Positions 32,460 to 39,147 of a stretch of 39,147 bases of DNA are shown here, piece after piece (within the stretch, counting starts at the first letter, position 1; each line of letters starts with the position of its first letter). Made by a program: the position numbers and the translations under genes. The stretch lies in assembly GCA_015494735.1 (NCBI GenBank), contig WGAQ01000157.1, positions 1 to 39,147 of the forward strand. Reading direction: 5' to 3'. The notes under the pieces were generated by a model that ran no database searches, had not been told where the DNA came from, and saw only the letters and a program-made list of their open reading frames with translations. Origin of the DNA: Caldifarciminota bacterium. Its GTDB lineage: Bacteria; Hydrothermota; Hydrothermia; LBFQ01; DSFT01.

Positions 32460-34073
32460 TCAGTGAAGCACGAATTTCTTCCTCAGGTCGTTTATCTGGA
32501 ATATGTAGGTTCCGGGTTTTAGATTCAGATTCTCCTCTATGAGCAACCTATCCCTGTACTGCCTGCTCATGACCAGTTTTCCGGATGCGGTGTAAATCTT
32601 CAGGTTTATGCTCTGCGAGGATTTGGCCTTTATGATGAGGCGGTTGTTCTTCAACTCCACCGCCAGTTTGCAATCCTCGTAACGCTCATCCGTGTCGATG
32701 GGGGTCAGGAGCCCGCATGTGATGGAATTGCTGGTGTTTATGAAGGCCTGATAATAGGTGGCATCATCCACAGTGATTCCCCCACTCCCGTAATCGCTCC
32801 ATGTTCCGGGGCCGGCGGAGATGGAGTATGGGGACCAGGTGGTGTCCACAGCAGTTCTCCAGTAGCAGGTATCCACCGTTCCGCTATCTGCTGCCAGAAG
32901 TCCATCGTAATTTCCCGCAGTCCATGCGGCGTTGTCGGTGTATCCGGCCACATACGGAACTTCTGTAGTAATGGTGGTGTTTACGTCTATCGCCCTTCCC
33001 TGCTCATCCCCGGATGACAGTATGTACCTGACCATGGTGGGGGTTATGGTGCTCTTGTCCACATAGACGATGGGTACATCCGCGTCCCTTATCAGTCCTG
33101 TAAAGTAGTAGTAATCCGTGCCCTCAACCACATCTATACCTGCATCGTCCAGGCCGGAAGTGGTTGCCAGGGTAAAGGCTCCCAGAACATTACCATTCGA
33201 GTCGAACTTTATGAAGAGTATATCCTTGGATGTGCCACCGTCGATTTCATCTGCCAGTACGAATCCACCGTCGGAAGTGGGATATGCCCAGGAGAAGTAC
33301 TTTGCTCCGGTGGTGCTCCTGGAGTATTCTTTCTGCCATATTATGCTCCCATCCAGTATGTTGATTTTCCCCATCCATATCTCGTTGAAGAGGGGGGCTA
33401 TCACTATGAGATTCCCGTCGGAAATCTGGAACAGGCTCGTGGCCCAGTCTCTGCCCGATGTTCCCAGTATCCTGTTCCACTGGAGGTTACCGTCGCTGTC
33501 GAATTTCATGAGGAGAACATCCCTGTCGCTTCCCCAGTAGGAGATTTCACCCACCACGACGAAGCCCCCATCCGATGTGGGCTCCACGTTGAAGAATCTC
33601 ACCCATGCATCGTAATCTCCCCACTCGTCTATCACCTGCTTGGCGAAGAGGATATTCCCGGTGTTCCTGTCCAGTTTTATGATAAACCCCCTTCCGGGAT
33701 AGGTGCAGTTGGTGGGAGAGCCTCCGTTGGGAATGCAGGACACTCCAACGGCCACCGCATTCCTGTCCGTTAGAAAGGCCACATCGTACGTCCACTCGTT
33801 GGTGTCTATCTTCCCGATAATCGTCTCCCAGTAGGAGCCACCCTCGGGATTGTTGAGCATGACTATGAAGTCCACTCCATCCCCTGCAGATACCTGATAG
33901 GAGTTGCTGAACAGGGTCTGGACTATGAGGTCGCTGTATATGTCCATCCCGAATGTCCAGTCGAAACTGGTCCCGCCGTAAGTGGTGAGACCCGCCCACA
34001 CCGTGCTCTGGGCAAATCCAAGGGATGGAAGCAAAAGACTAATGGACAATGCGATAGTTTTCAATCCCCTCAT
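32460..34073 (-). CDS. Secreted protein with type IX secretion-like C-terminal sorting domain
   Basis: 537 residues. Signal peptide about 1-21 (cleavage after GFA). Residues about 25-400 hold repeated beta units of the form 'SDGGFVVVGEI ... DVLLMKFDSDGN', as in large propeller-like surface proteins. The last 75 residues form a beta-sandwich tail (IYTASGKLVMSRQY ... LKPGTYIFQIN ... KFVLH) with the hallmarks of the type IX sorting domain. The product is probably exported and anchored on the surface; its ligand is unknown. Start at ATG 34073 has AGGAGG 9 bases upstream and lies inside the preceding small gene. Confidence 0.8.
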   Translation of the reverse strand: MRGLKTIALSISLLLPSLGFAQSTVWAGLTTYGGTSFDWTFGMDIYSDLIVQTLFSNSYQVSAGDGVDFIVMLNNPEGGSYWETIIGKIDTNEWTYDVAFLTDRNAVAVGVSCIPNGGSPTNCTYPGRGFIIKLDRNTGNILFAKQVIDEWGDYDAWVRFFNVEPTSDGGFVVVGEISYWGSDRDVLLMKFDSDGNLQWNRILGTSGRDWATSLFQISDGNLIVIAPLFNEIWMGKINILDGSIIWQKEYSRSTTGAKYFSWAYPTSDGGFVLADEIDGGTSKDILFIKFDSNGNVLGAFTLATTSGLDDAGIDVVEGTDYYYFTGLIRDADVPIVYVDKSTITPTMVRYILSSGDEQGRAIDVNTTITTEVPYVAGYTDNAAWTAGNYDGLLAADSGTVDTCYWRTAVDTTWSPYSISAGPGTWSDYGSGGITVDDATYYQAFINTSNSITCGLLTPIDTDERYEDCKLAVELKNNRLIIKAKSSQSINLKIYTASGKLVMSRQYRDRLLIEENLNLKPGTYIFQINDLRKKFVLH

Positions 34074-34317
34074 CTCTCAGAACCTCCTTTATCCGGGAGG
34101 TATCCACCTTTCCCGGCTCCACTATAATCATGTATGCATTGGGTTTGTAGGGGGAAATCCTCTTCACGAAATCCAATTTCTTCAGGAAAGTGAGATCCAC
34201 GCGCGATGCCCCTTTACCTCCATTATAGAATTCCACTATATACACGGAATCAGGATAACTAACTGCCTCAGCCCTGTCTATTAACATCTGCGCCACTAAA
34301 ATATTAATTAACCACAT
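34039..34317 (-). CDS. Small ferredoxin-like-fold protein
   Basis: 92 residues from ATG 34317, 9 bases after an ATTAAAATT box (longer in-frame starts lie upstream of the box). A hydrophobic N-terminus (MWLINILVAQML) may be a short signal. The rest fits a beta-alpha-beta-beta-alpha-beta pattern like heavy-metal-associated domains (VYIVEFYN, LTFLKKLDFVKRI, AYMIIVEPG, TSRIKEVLRDEG, YRIVH), but the CxxC metal site is absent. It overlaps the secreted-protein gene by 35 bases, so the two are coupled; a chaperone- or pro-domain-like role is a guess. Confidence 0.55.
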   Translation of the reverse strand: MWLINILVAQMLIDRAEAVSYPDSVYIVEFYNGGKGASRVDLTFLKKLDFVKRISPYKPNAYMIIVEPGKVDTSRIKEVLRDEGIENYRIVH

Positions 34318-34326
34318 AGTTGTGAT

Positions 34327-34335
34327 AATTTTAAT
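34327..34335 (-). promoter_or_regulatory. Leaderless-type promoter box of the gene at 34317
   Basis: Minus strand ATTAAAATT with a 9-base spacer before ATG 34317. Confidence 0.5.
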
Positions 34336-34493
34336 CTCGAAAGACTGAAAAGTCAAGGTGTGCATGAAAATTTGTCCCATTGGAAACATGCATAAGATTC
34401 AGGGGATGTTCAGAACCCCTCAGGTTCAGGTATAGCATGGATGTAAAAAGTGTGATTATTCTGGCAGGAGTAATCGACCCCTTGACGCGTATG
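34336..34493. other. Divergent intergenic region with three small hairpins
   Basis: No gene is supported here. Three short inverted repeats are visible: GACT-GAAA-AGTC (34343-34354, a GNRA loop), TGCATG/CATGCA (34361-34366 with 34387-34392) and AGGGG/CCCCT (34401-34405 with 34416-34420). They could be part of an RNA or a binding region; no PyrR-binding-loop consensus is seen. Confidence 0.3.
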
Positions 34494-34502
34494 TTTAAAA
34501 TT
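34494..34502 (+). promoter_or_regulatory. Leaderless-type promoter box of the pyrR-like gene
   Basis: TTTAAAATT with a 9-base spacer before ATG 34512. It sets the start downstream of longer in-frame ATGs. Confidence 0.55.
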
Positions 34503-34511
34503 AACGACAAC

Positions 34512-35069
34512 ATGAAGGCAAATAATCTGAAGGAGAAGTATCGCATAATGGACACCAAGCAGTTCTTCCGCACCATAAGGAGGATGGGCCTCGAGGTTGT
34601 GGAAAAATTTCCGGACCTCGACAACCTCATAATAGCAGGGATAAAAACCCGCGGAGTTTACCTGGCCCGCTATATTAAGGATGTGGTGCAGGAAGAGACT
34701 GGAATGGATATTCCCGTTGGAGAGATAGATATAAGTTTCTACAGGGATGACCTTTCTCTAATCGATGAAGTGCCTGTGGTGAGGGGAACCCGCCTCGGGG
34801 AAAACATAGACGACAGGAAGATTCTCGTGGTGGACGATGTCCTGTTTACCGGAAGGACTGTGAGGGCTGCTCTGGATGCCATATTCGATTTCGGAAGGCC
34901 GAAGGAGGTTAAACTGGCAGTGCTCATAGACAGGGGGTGGAGGGAATTGCCCATCTGTGCTGATATCGTAGGAAAGAAGATAACCACGACCCTCTCCGAA
35001 GTGGTAAAGGTCAAGGTAAAGGAAGTGGACGGGGCGGATGAAGTATGGATGCTGGAAAGAGTGAACTGA
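34512..35069 (+). CDS. pyrR: PyrR-like phosphoribosyltransferase
   Basis: 185 residues matching bifunctional PyrR: IAGIKTRGVYLA (substrate loop), VGEIDISFYRDDLS, the PRPP-binding motif ILVVDDVLFTGRT, and LIDRGWRELPI. PyrR proteins bind pyrimidine operon RNA and have uracil phosphoribosyltransferase activity. Upstream in-frame ATGs at 34380 and 34437 are rejected because the family begins near KEKYRIMD and a promoter box precedes 34512. No pyr genes are adjacent; it overlaps a Lon-family protease gene by 25 bases. Its regulatory target is therefore elsewhere, or it acts mainly as an enzyme. Confidence 0.85.
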   Translation: MKANNLKEKYRIMDTKQFFRTIRRMGLEVVEKFPDLDNLIIAGIKTRGVYLARYIKDVVQEETGMDIPVGEIDISFYRDDLSLIDEVPVVRGTRLGENIDDRKILVVDDVLFTGRTVRAALDAIFDFGRPKEVKLAVLIDRGWRELPICADIVGKKITTTLSEVVKVKVKEVDGADEVWMLERVN

Positions 35070-37378
35070 GTCCTGAAGAGCTGAGACCCCGAATAGAGCT
35101 GCCTCCTGTCGGGGAGCAGGAAGGGGACGTGGATTTGAGCTCCCTCCATTCGAGGGCGGTGGAAGCCCTCAGGATGGGTCTGTCCATCGACAACGACAGA
35201 TACAATGTATTCGTGGTGGGTCCGCGGTTCAGCGGCCGGGATGAGGTGGTGGAGGGGGTGGTCAGGAAACTGGCCAGAGGCAGACCCACACCTCCCGACT
35301 GGTTGTACGTATATAATTTCGATGACCCTTCCTCCCCTATAGCATTTCCCCTGCCTCCCGATGTGGGCAACAGATTCGTGCAGGATGTGGACAATTTCAT
35401 AAACACCATAAGGGGAGCAATCAGAAGCGCCTTCGAAAGCGAAAGCATCCTTTCGGAGAAGGAGAATCTGATAAAGGAATTTAACAGGAGGAAGGAGGAA
35501 ATACTTTCCGAACTCAACAGAAAGGCCAGTGAACTCGGATTCATAATCCAGCCCCAGCCTGCGGGATTCAACATAATCCCCATCTTCAACGGGGAGCCCC
35601 TATCGCCCCAGAAGTATGCCAGCCTTCCCCAGGATATAAAGGAGTTCATAGACCAGAAGCGGAAGCAACTGGAGGAGCACATAGCCGAAACCCTGAAGAA
35701 ACTGGCGAAACTGGATAAGGAACTGAAGGAGAAACTCGAGGAATTCGACAGGCAGGTGGCCCGCCGTACCGTGGAGGTCCACTTCAGGGATTTGCTCGAG
35801 AAGTACAGGGATTATCCTCAGGTGGTGGAGTACTTGCAGAAGATGTACGACGATATCGTCAGGAATGTGAACATCTTCCTCATCCCCCCCGACAGGATTC
35901 CCCAGGGTCCTCTGGATCCTTTCAGAAAGTACAGGGTCAATCTGATAGTTGACAATAAGAGCACCGATGGGGCGCCTGTCATCTACGAGAGGAATCCCAC
36001 GTATTACAACCTGATTGGCAGGATAGAGAAGGAGATGGTCTTCGGTGCCCTTATGACGGACTTCAATAACATAACCGCCGGAAGTCTCCACAGGGCCAAT
36101 GGGGGTTTCCTCATAATAGATGCATTCCAGTTGCTGAAGGACCCGTTCGCATACGATGCCCTGAAGAGGGTTCTGCGAAACAGGCTCATATTGATAGAGG
36201 ATATAGGAGAAAGAATCAGCCTCTTTTCCACCAAGACCATAAAGCCCCAGCCCATTCCCTTCGATGGAAAGGTGATACTCATGGGAGACGCGATGGTCTA
36301 TTACATCCTCTACTATCTGGACCCGGAATTCTCCGAGATTTTCGGCATAAAGGCCGAGCTGGAAACGGATGTTCCCCTCGATGAAAACAATCTTTCGTTC
36401 TTCTACCACTACGCCCTTGCCTTTCAGAGGAGGGAGAATCTGAAGCCGTTCACCAGAGAGGCTATGGGTGAGATTATGGTCGAGATTCAGAGGCACATAG
36501 AGGACAGGAAGAAGCTTTCCACCAATCTGGAGTACCTGAGGGAGTTGATGCTGGAGGCGAATTACTATGCCACCTCCGATGAGGTGCGCCCGGAGGATGT
36601 GAAGGAGGCTCTGAAGAGAAGGAGAGAAAGGGAAGGAAGGGTGGAGGAGAGGATAAGGGAACTCATCGAGAGGGGTTTTATTCTCGTGGATGTGGATGGG
36701 AGCAGGAGGGGAGTGGTCAACGGACTCTCCGTTATAGAGATGGGGAATCACACATTCGGCATACCGAGCAGGATTACCGCATCCGTGGGCCTTGGAAAGC
36801 CGGGAATAGTGGATATAGAGAGGGAAACGGGTCTCGGCGGGAAGATTCACACGAAGGCCGTAATGATCATGGGGGGATACCTGTACGACACCTATGGCAG
36901 GGACTTCCCCATAACCCTTCAGGTCCGCATAACCTTCGAGCAGAACTATTCTGGAGTGGAGGGGGATAGCGCCACCGCCGCGGAGTTGCTGGCTGTCCTT
37001 TCCGAGATTTCGGGCATACCGGTGAAACAGGGTATAGCCATAACCGGCTCCATGAATCAGAAGGGGGAGATTCAACCGGTGGGAGGTATAAACCACAAGA
37101 TAGAGGGGTTTTTCTACACGTGTAAAGCCATGGGCCTCACGGGGGAGCAGGGAGTAATCATACCTGCCAGAAATAAGGAGAATCTGGTGCTGAGAGACGA
37201 GGTGGTACAATCTATCAGGGAGGGGAAGTTCCATATATGGGCGGTCGAGCACATAGACGAAGTCATAGAGCTGGCCACCGGTGTGGATTCCAGGGAATTC
37301 CACGAAAAAGTTTACGAAAGTCTTAAACTTTACTACCTGAAAAACAAAAACAGAGGTGGAGGAAAGAAGGATGATTGA
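35045..37378 (+). CDS. Lon-family protease with degenerate ATPase domain (AAA_32/LonH type)
   Basis: 777 residues. The C-terminal protease domain has the Ser-Lys dyad S642 (EGDSATAAEL) and K685 (GGINHKIEGF), 43 residues apart exactly as in Lon, with the flanking GDSATAA, ITGSMNQKGEIQPVGG and IPARN segments of this family. The N-terminal part is AAA_32-like with a long coiled-coil insertion (about 120-250), but Walker A reads VGPRFSGRDEV, lacking the usual Lys-Ser/Thr, and the Walker B region is GGFLIIDAFQLL, without the Glu. ATP use is therefore doubtful. Substrates unknown. Confidence 0.85.
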   Translation: MDAGKSELSPEELRPRIELPPVGEQEGDVDLSSLHSRAVEALRMGLSIDNDRYNVFVVGPRFSGRDEVVEGVVRKLARGRPTPPDWLYVYNFDDPSSPIAFPLPPDVGNRFVQDVDNFINTIRGAIRSAFESESILSEKENLIKEFNRRKEEILSELNRKASELGFIIQPQPAGFNIIPIFNGEPLSPQKYASLPQDIKEFIDQKRKQLEEHIAETLKKLAKLDKELKEKLEEFDRQVARRTVEVHFRDLLEKYRDYPQVVEYLQKMYDDIVRNVNIFLIPPDRIPQGPLDPFRKYRVNLIVDNKSTDGAPVIYERNPTYYNLIGRIEKEMVFGALMTDFNNITAGSLHRANGGFLIIDAFQLLKDPFAYDALKRVLRNRLILIEDIGERISLFSTKTIKPQPIPFDGKVILMGDAMVYYILYYLDPEFSEIFGIKAELETDVPLDENNLSFFYHYALAFQRRENLKPFTREAMGEIMVEIQRHIEDRKKLSTNLEYLRELMLEANYYATSDEVRPEDVKEALKRRREREGRVEERIRELIERGFILVDVDGSRRGVVNGLSVIEMGNHTFGIPSRITASVGLGKPGIVDIERETGLGGKIHTKAVMIMGGYLYDTYGRDFPITLQVRITFEQNYSGVEGDSATAAELLAVLSEISGIPVKQGIAITGSMNQKGEIQPVGGINHKIEGFFYTCKAMGLTGEQGVIIPARNKENLVLRDEVVQSIREGKFHIWAVEHIDEVIELATGVDSREFHEKVYESLKLYYLKNKNRGGGKKDD

Positions 37379-37733
37379 ACTCCTGGGCTTTCTGATAATC
37401 GGTTTGAGCGCTGGCATACTCAGCGGTCTATTCGGAATAGGAGGAGGCGTCATCATAATACCTTCCCTGATTTACTTCTATGGTATGAGTCAGCACGATG
37501 CTCAGGGTACATCCCTGGGAGCCCTTCTCCTCCCTGTCGGACTCCTCGGTTTCCTGGAGTATTACAGGAATGGTCATGTGCATTTGAAGGGGGCCATATT
37601 GATTGCGGTGGGGCTGTTCCTGGGGGCTTATTTTGGTGCTCTGGTTGCTAACAGGATCCCTTCCGGGACCCTTTCCAAACTCTTTGCTGTTTTTTTGATA
37701 TTTGTCGCAGTAAGATTGTTTTTCAAATCATGA
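37371..37733 (+). CDS. Half-length TauE/SafE family transporter
   Basis: 120 residues from ATG 37371, overlapping the protease stop by 8 bases with GGAGGAAAG upstream. About four TM helices; the family's Gly-rich repeat is clear: AGILSGLFGIGGGVIIIPSL followed by HDAQGTSLGALLLPVG. Full-length TauE/SafE anion exporters (about 250 aa) carry two such repeats; this protein has one and must dimerise or pair with another half. No second half is adjacent. Transport of sulfite or other organosulfur anions is a family role, not shown here. Confidence 0.8.
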   Translation: MIELLGFLIIGLSAGILSGLFGIGGGVIIIPSLIYFYGMSQHDAQGTSLGALLLPVGLLGFLEYYRNGHVHLKGAILIAVGLFLGAYFGALVANRIPSGTLSKLFAVFLIFVAVRLFFKS

Positions 37734-37740
37734 AAGCATG

Positions 37741-37749
37741 AAAGGAGGT
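37741..37749 (+). promoter_or_regulatory. Strong Shine-Dalgarno site of the NYN gene
   Basis: AAAGGAGGT, 7 bases before ATG 37757; a near-perfect anti-16S match that fixes the start. No promoter box is near, so it is read as part of the pyrR-led unit. Confidence 0.65.
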
Positions 37750-37756
37750 TGAAGAT

Positions 37757-38329
37757 ATGTCAAGTGCCAGAGACAGGGTGGTGATGTTCGTCGATGTTCA
37801 GAATGTCCACATCACCTTCGAGAAGATAGGGCAGGAAGTCAGGTACGATGTGCTTCTGAAGGCCGTGGAGGACCAGTACCGCAGGAGGGGGAAGGTACTC
37901 TTCAAGGCCGTGGCATTCGTCCCCATGTTCGAGGGGGACGAGAGGAGGGAGAAGCTGATCAATGCCCTATCTTTCATGGGATACAGAGTGGTCACAAAGG
38001 TGGTGAAGAAGATAGGGGATGCGTCAAGCCATAAGATCAACATGGATATAGAGATGGCCATGGAAATCATATCCATGGCTGATAGCGTGGATGAGGTGGT
38101 CCTGGTGACCGGGGACAGGGACTTCGTCCCCATCGTCGATTATCTGTCGAAGAAGGGCAAGAGGGTCAGGGTCATAGGCACCAGAAAGGGTGCAGTAAGC
38201 ATAGACCTCATAAGAGCGTGCGATGAATACGATAACATGGACGAGATAGAGGGGATTTTAATGCCCTTCCGTTATTCGGACAATTACAAAGAAGGCAGCA
38301 GGGATGAGGAATATCCCTCGGATATATGA
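37757..38329 (+). CDS. NYN-domain (LabA/DUF88 type) ribonuclease-like protein
   Basis: 190 residues with a PIN-like NYN nuclease fold. Acidic active-site candidates are in MFVDVQNVH (about 10-18), NMDIEMAMEI, and VTGDRDFVPIVDYL; the ISLDLIRA-like segment (SIDLIRACDEY) closes the fold. NYN proteins cut RNA and are often metal-dependent; LabA-type members act in regulation. The C-terminal 25 residues are acidic. It is the fourth gene of the run from pyrR and overlaps queA by 26 bases. Confidence 0.85.
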   Translation: MSSARDRVVMFVDVQNVHITFEKIGQEVRYDVLLKAVEDQYRRRGKVLFKAVAFVPMFEGDERREKLINALSFMGYRVVTKVVKKIGDASSHKINMDIEMAMEIISMADSVDEVVLVTGDRDFVPIVDYLSKKGKRVRVIGTRKGAVSIDLIRACDEYDNMDEIEGILMPFRYSDNYKEGSRDEEYPSDI

Positions 38330-39147
38330 CCTGGAGACGTACGATTATCGATTCGACGAATCGCTGATTGCAAAGTATCCCTCGAAGGAGCGGGACCTCT
38401 CCCGCCTCCTCGTTTATAATAGAAAACTCGGCACTATCGAGCATCGTATATTCAGGGATGTGGTGGATTATCTGAATCCGGGGGACGTGCTCGTACTCAA
38501 CGACAGCAGGGTCCTGAAGGCTCGTCTCATCGGGCTGCTGAGGGGGAGGGAGGTGGAGGTCTTCTTCACCAGGAGGATAGACGATTTGACCTTCGAGGGC
38601 ATTGGCAGACCCCTTCGCAGGTTTAGAAGGGGGGATGTGATTCAGGTGGGGGAGTATGGGATAGAGGTGGTGGATGTCCTTCCGGGCAGGCGCATATACA
38701 GGGTTCGGGGGGCGGAAAACCTGTTCGAGGTCTTCGAGAAATACGGAAAAGTTCCCCTTCCTCCCTATATAGACAGGGAGCCCACTGAAGAGGACGAGGA
38801 GATGTATCAGACGGTTTACGCCCGCAAGGAGGGTTCCGTCGCCGCTCCCACCGCGGGACTCCACTTCACTCCCCGCCTCCTCGAGCGAATCAGGGAGAAG
38901 GGGGTTAAAGTGCTCTACGTTACCCTTCACGTGGGCCCGGGAACCTTCAAACCCGTTCAGGTGAGGGACATAAGGCAGCATCGACTGGATGCAGAGTACT
39001 ATGAGGTTCCCGATGAGACTGCCTCCGGGATTCTGGAGGCCAGGGAAAGAGGGGGGAGGGTGGTGGCGGTGGGGACCACTGCTGTGAGGACTCTGGAGCA
39101 CTGGGCTCTGGATGCGAATCCCCGCAGGGGATGGACGGATCTGTTCA
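38304..39147 (+). CDS. queA: S-adenosylmethionine:tRNA ribosyltransferase-isomerase, 3' truncated by window
   Basis: Adds the cyclopentene-ring precursor from SAM to 7-aminomethyl-deazaguanine in tRNA, giving epoxyqueuosine. The frame is open to the end of the window (281 residues of about 340). Family motifs are clear: YDYRFDESLIAKYP at the start, LVLNDSRVLKARL, PLPPYIDR, VAAPTAGLHFT, VTLHVGPGTFKPV and VGTTAVRTLE. ATG 38304 lies inside the NYN gene (26-base overlap) with a weak GAAGG upstream. It indicates that the organism makes queuosine. Confidence 0.95.
   Translation, partial: MRNIPRIYDLETYDYRFDESLIAKYPSKERDLSRLLVYNRKLGTIEHRIFRDVVDYLNPGDVLVLNDSRVLKARLIGLLRGREVEVFFTRRIDDLTFEGIGRPLRRFRRGDVIQVGEYGIEVVDVLPGRRIYRVRGAENLFEVFEKYGKVPLPPYIDREPTEEDEEMYQTVYARKEGSVAAPTAGLHFTPRLLERIREKGVKVLYVTLHVGPGTFKPVQVRDIRQHRLDAEYYEVPDETASGILEARERGGRVVAVGTTAVRTLEHWALDANPRRGWTDLF

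Noticed and set aside
34380..35069. A longer pyrR-like gene from ATG 34380
   Set aside because: The first 44 residues match no PyrR and would place a promoter box inside the gene; ATG 34512 sits 9 bases after the box.
1..39147. CRISPR arrays, rRNA genes and tRNA genes
   Set aside because: I saw no regularly spaced direct repeats, no rRNA-like sequence and no tRNA cloverleaf on either strand.

Overview
This 39 kb window is densely coding bacterial chromosome: about 40 genes, many joined by ATGA or longer overlaps, and no gene-free stretch over 200 bases. The organism looks like a diderm (two lipobox lipoproteins, a Wzc-type kinase, a secreted protein with a type IX secretion-like C-terminal tail). 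It is probably thermophilic: arginine is mostly AGG/AGA, isoleucine is very often ATA, and it carries a family 4 uracil-DNA glycosylase. A lineage near the candidate WOR-3/Hydrothermota group would fit, but that is inference only.

Layout. 1-540: tail of an IS4-type insertion sequence, cut by the window edge. 541-3368 (+): lipA-ribA-propeller-like protein-uracil-DNA glycosylase, all overlapping. 3330-9910 (-): TPR lipoprotein, unknown secreted protein, cystathionine gamma-synthase-type enzyme, a 35-residue membrane protein, enoyl-CoA hydratase, a solitary McrB-type AAA+ ATPase, and rsmI. 9954-10292 (+): a small unknown gene. 10258-17710 (-): lspA, deoC, an ftsL-like gene overlapping ftsI, rpiB, a lipoprotein, a Wzc-type tyrosine kinase and a patatin phospholipase. 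17753-22425 (-): ahcY followed by four coupled membrane-protein genes that look like one undescribed system; two of the four share a soluble domain. 22468-27316: an unknown helical protein (-), era (+), then pgsA, lon, hsp20 and rpmI on the minus strand (rpmI-hsp20-lon is a coupled operon). 27358-27412 (+): a predicted three-way-junction RNA. 27500-32437 (+): a 7-TM protein, a large AAA-TPR-SARP regulator and nicotinate phosphoribosyltransferase. 32460-34317 (-): secreted protein with sorting tail and a small upstream protein. 34512-39147 (+): PyrR-like phosphoribosyltransferase, a second Lon-family protease, a half-length TauE/SafE transporter, a NYN-domain nuclease and queA (cut by the window end).

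The strongest genome-wide signal is in gene starts. At least thirteen transcription units begin with a near-identical nine-base box (consensus TNTAAAMTT, a -10-like element) only 5-10 bases before the start codon. There is no room for a leader, so these mRNAs should be leaderless. Internal operon genes instead use Shine-Dalgarno sites or stop-start overlaps. The start choices below use this box.
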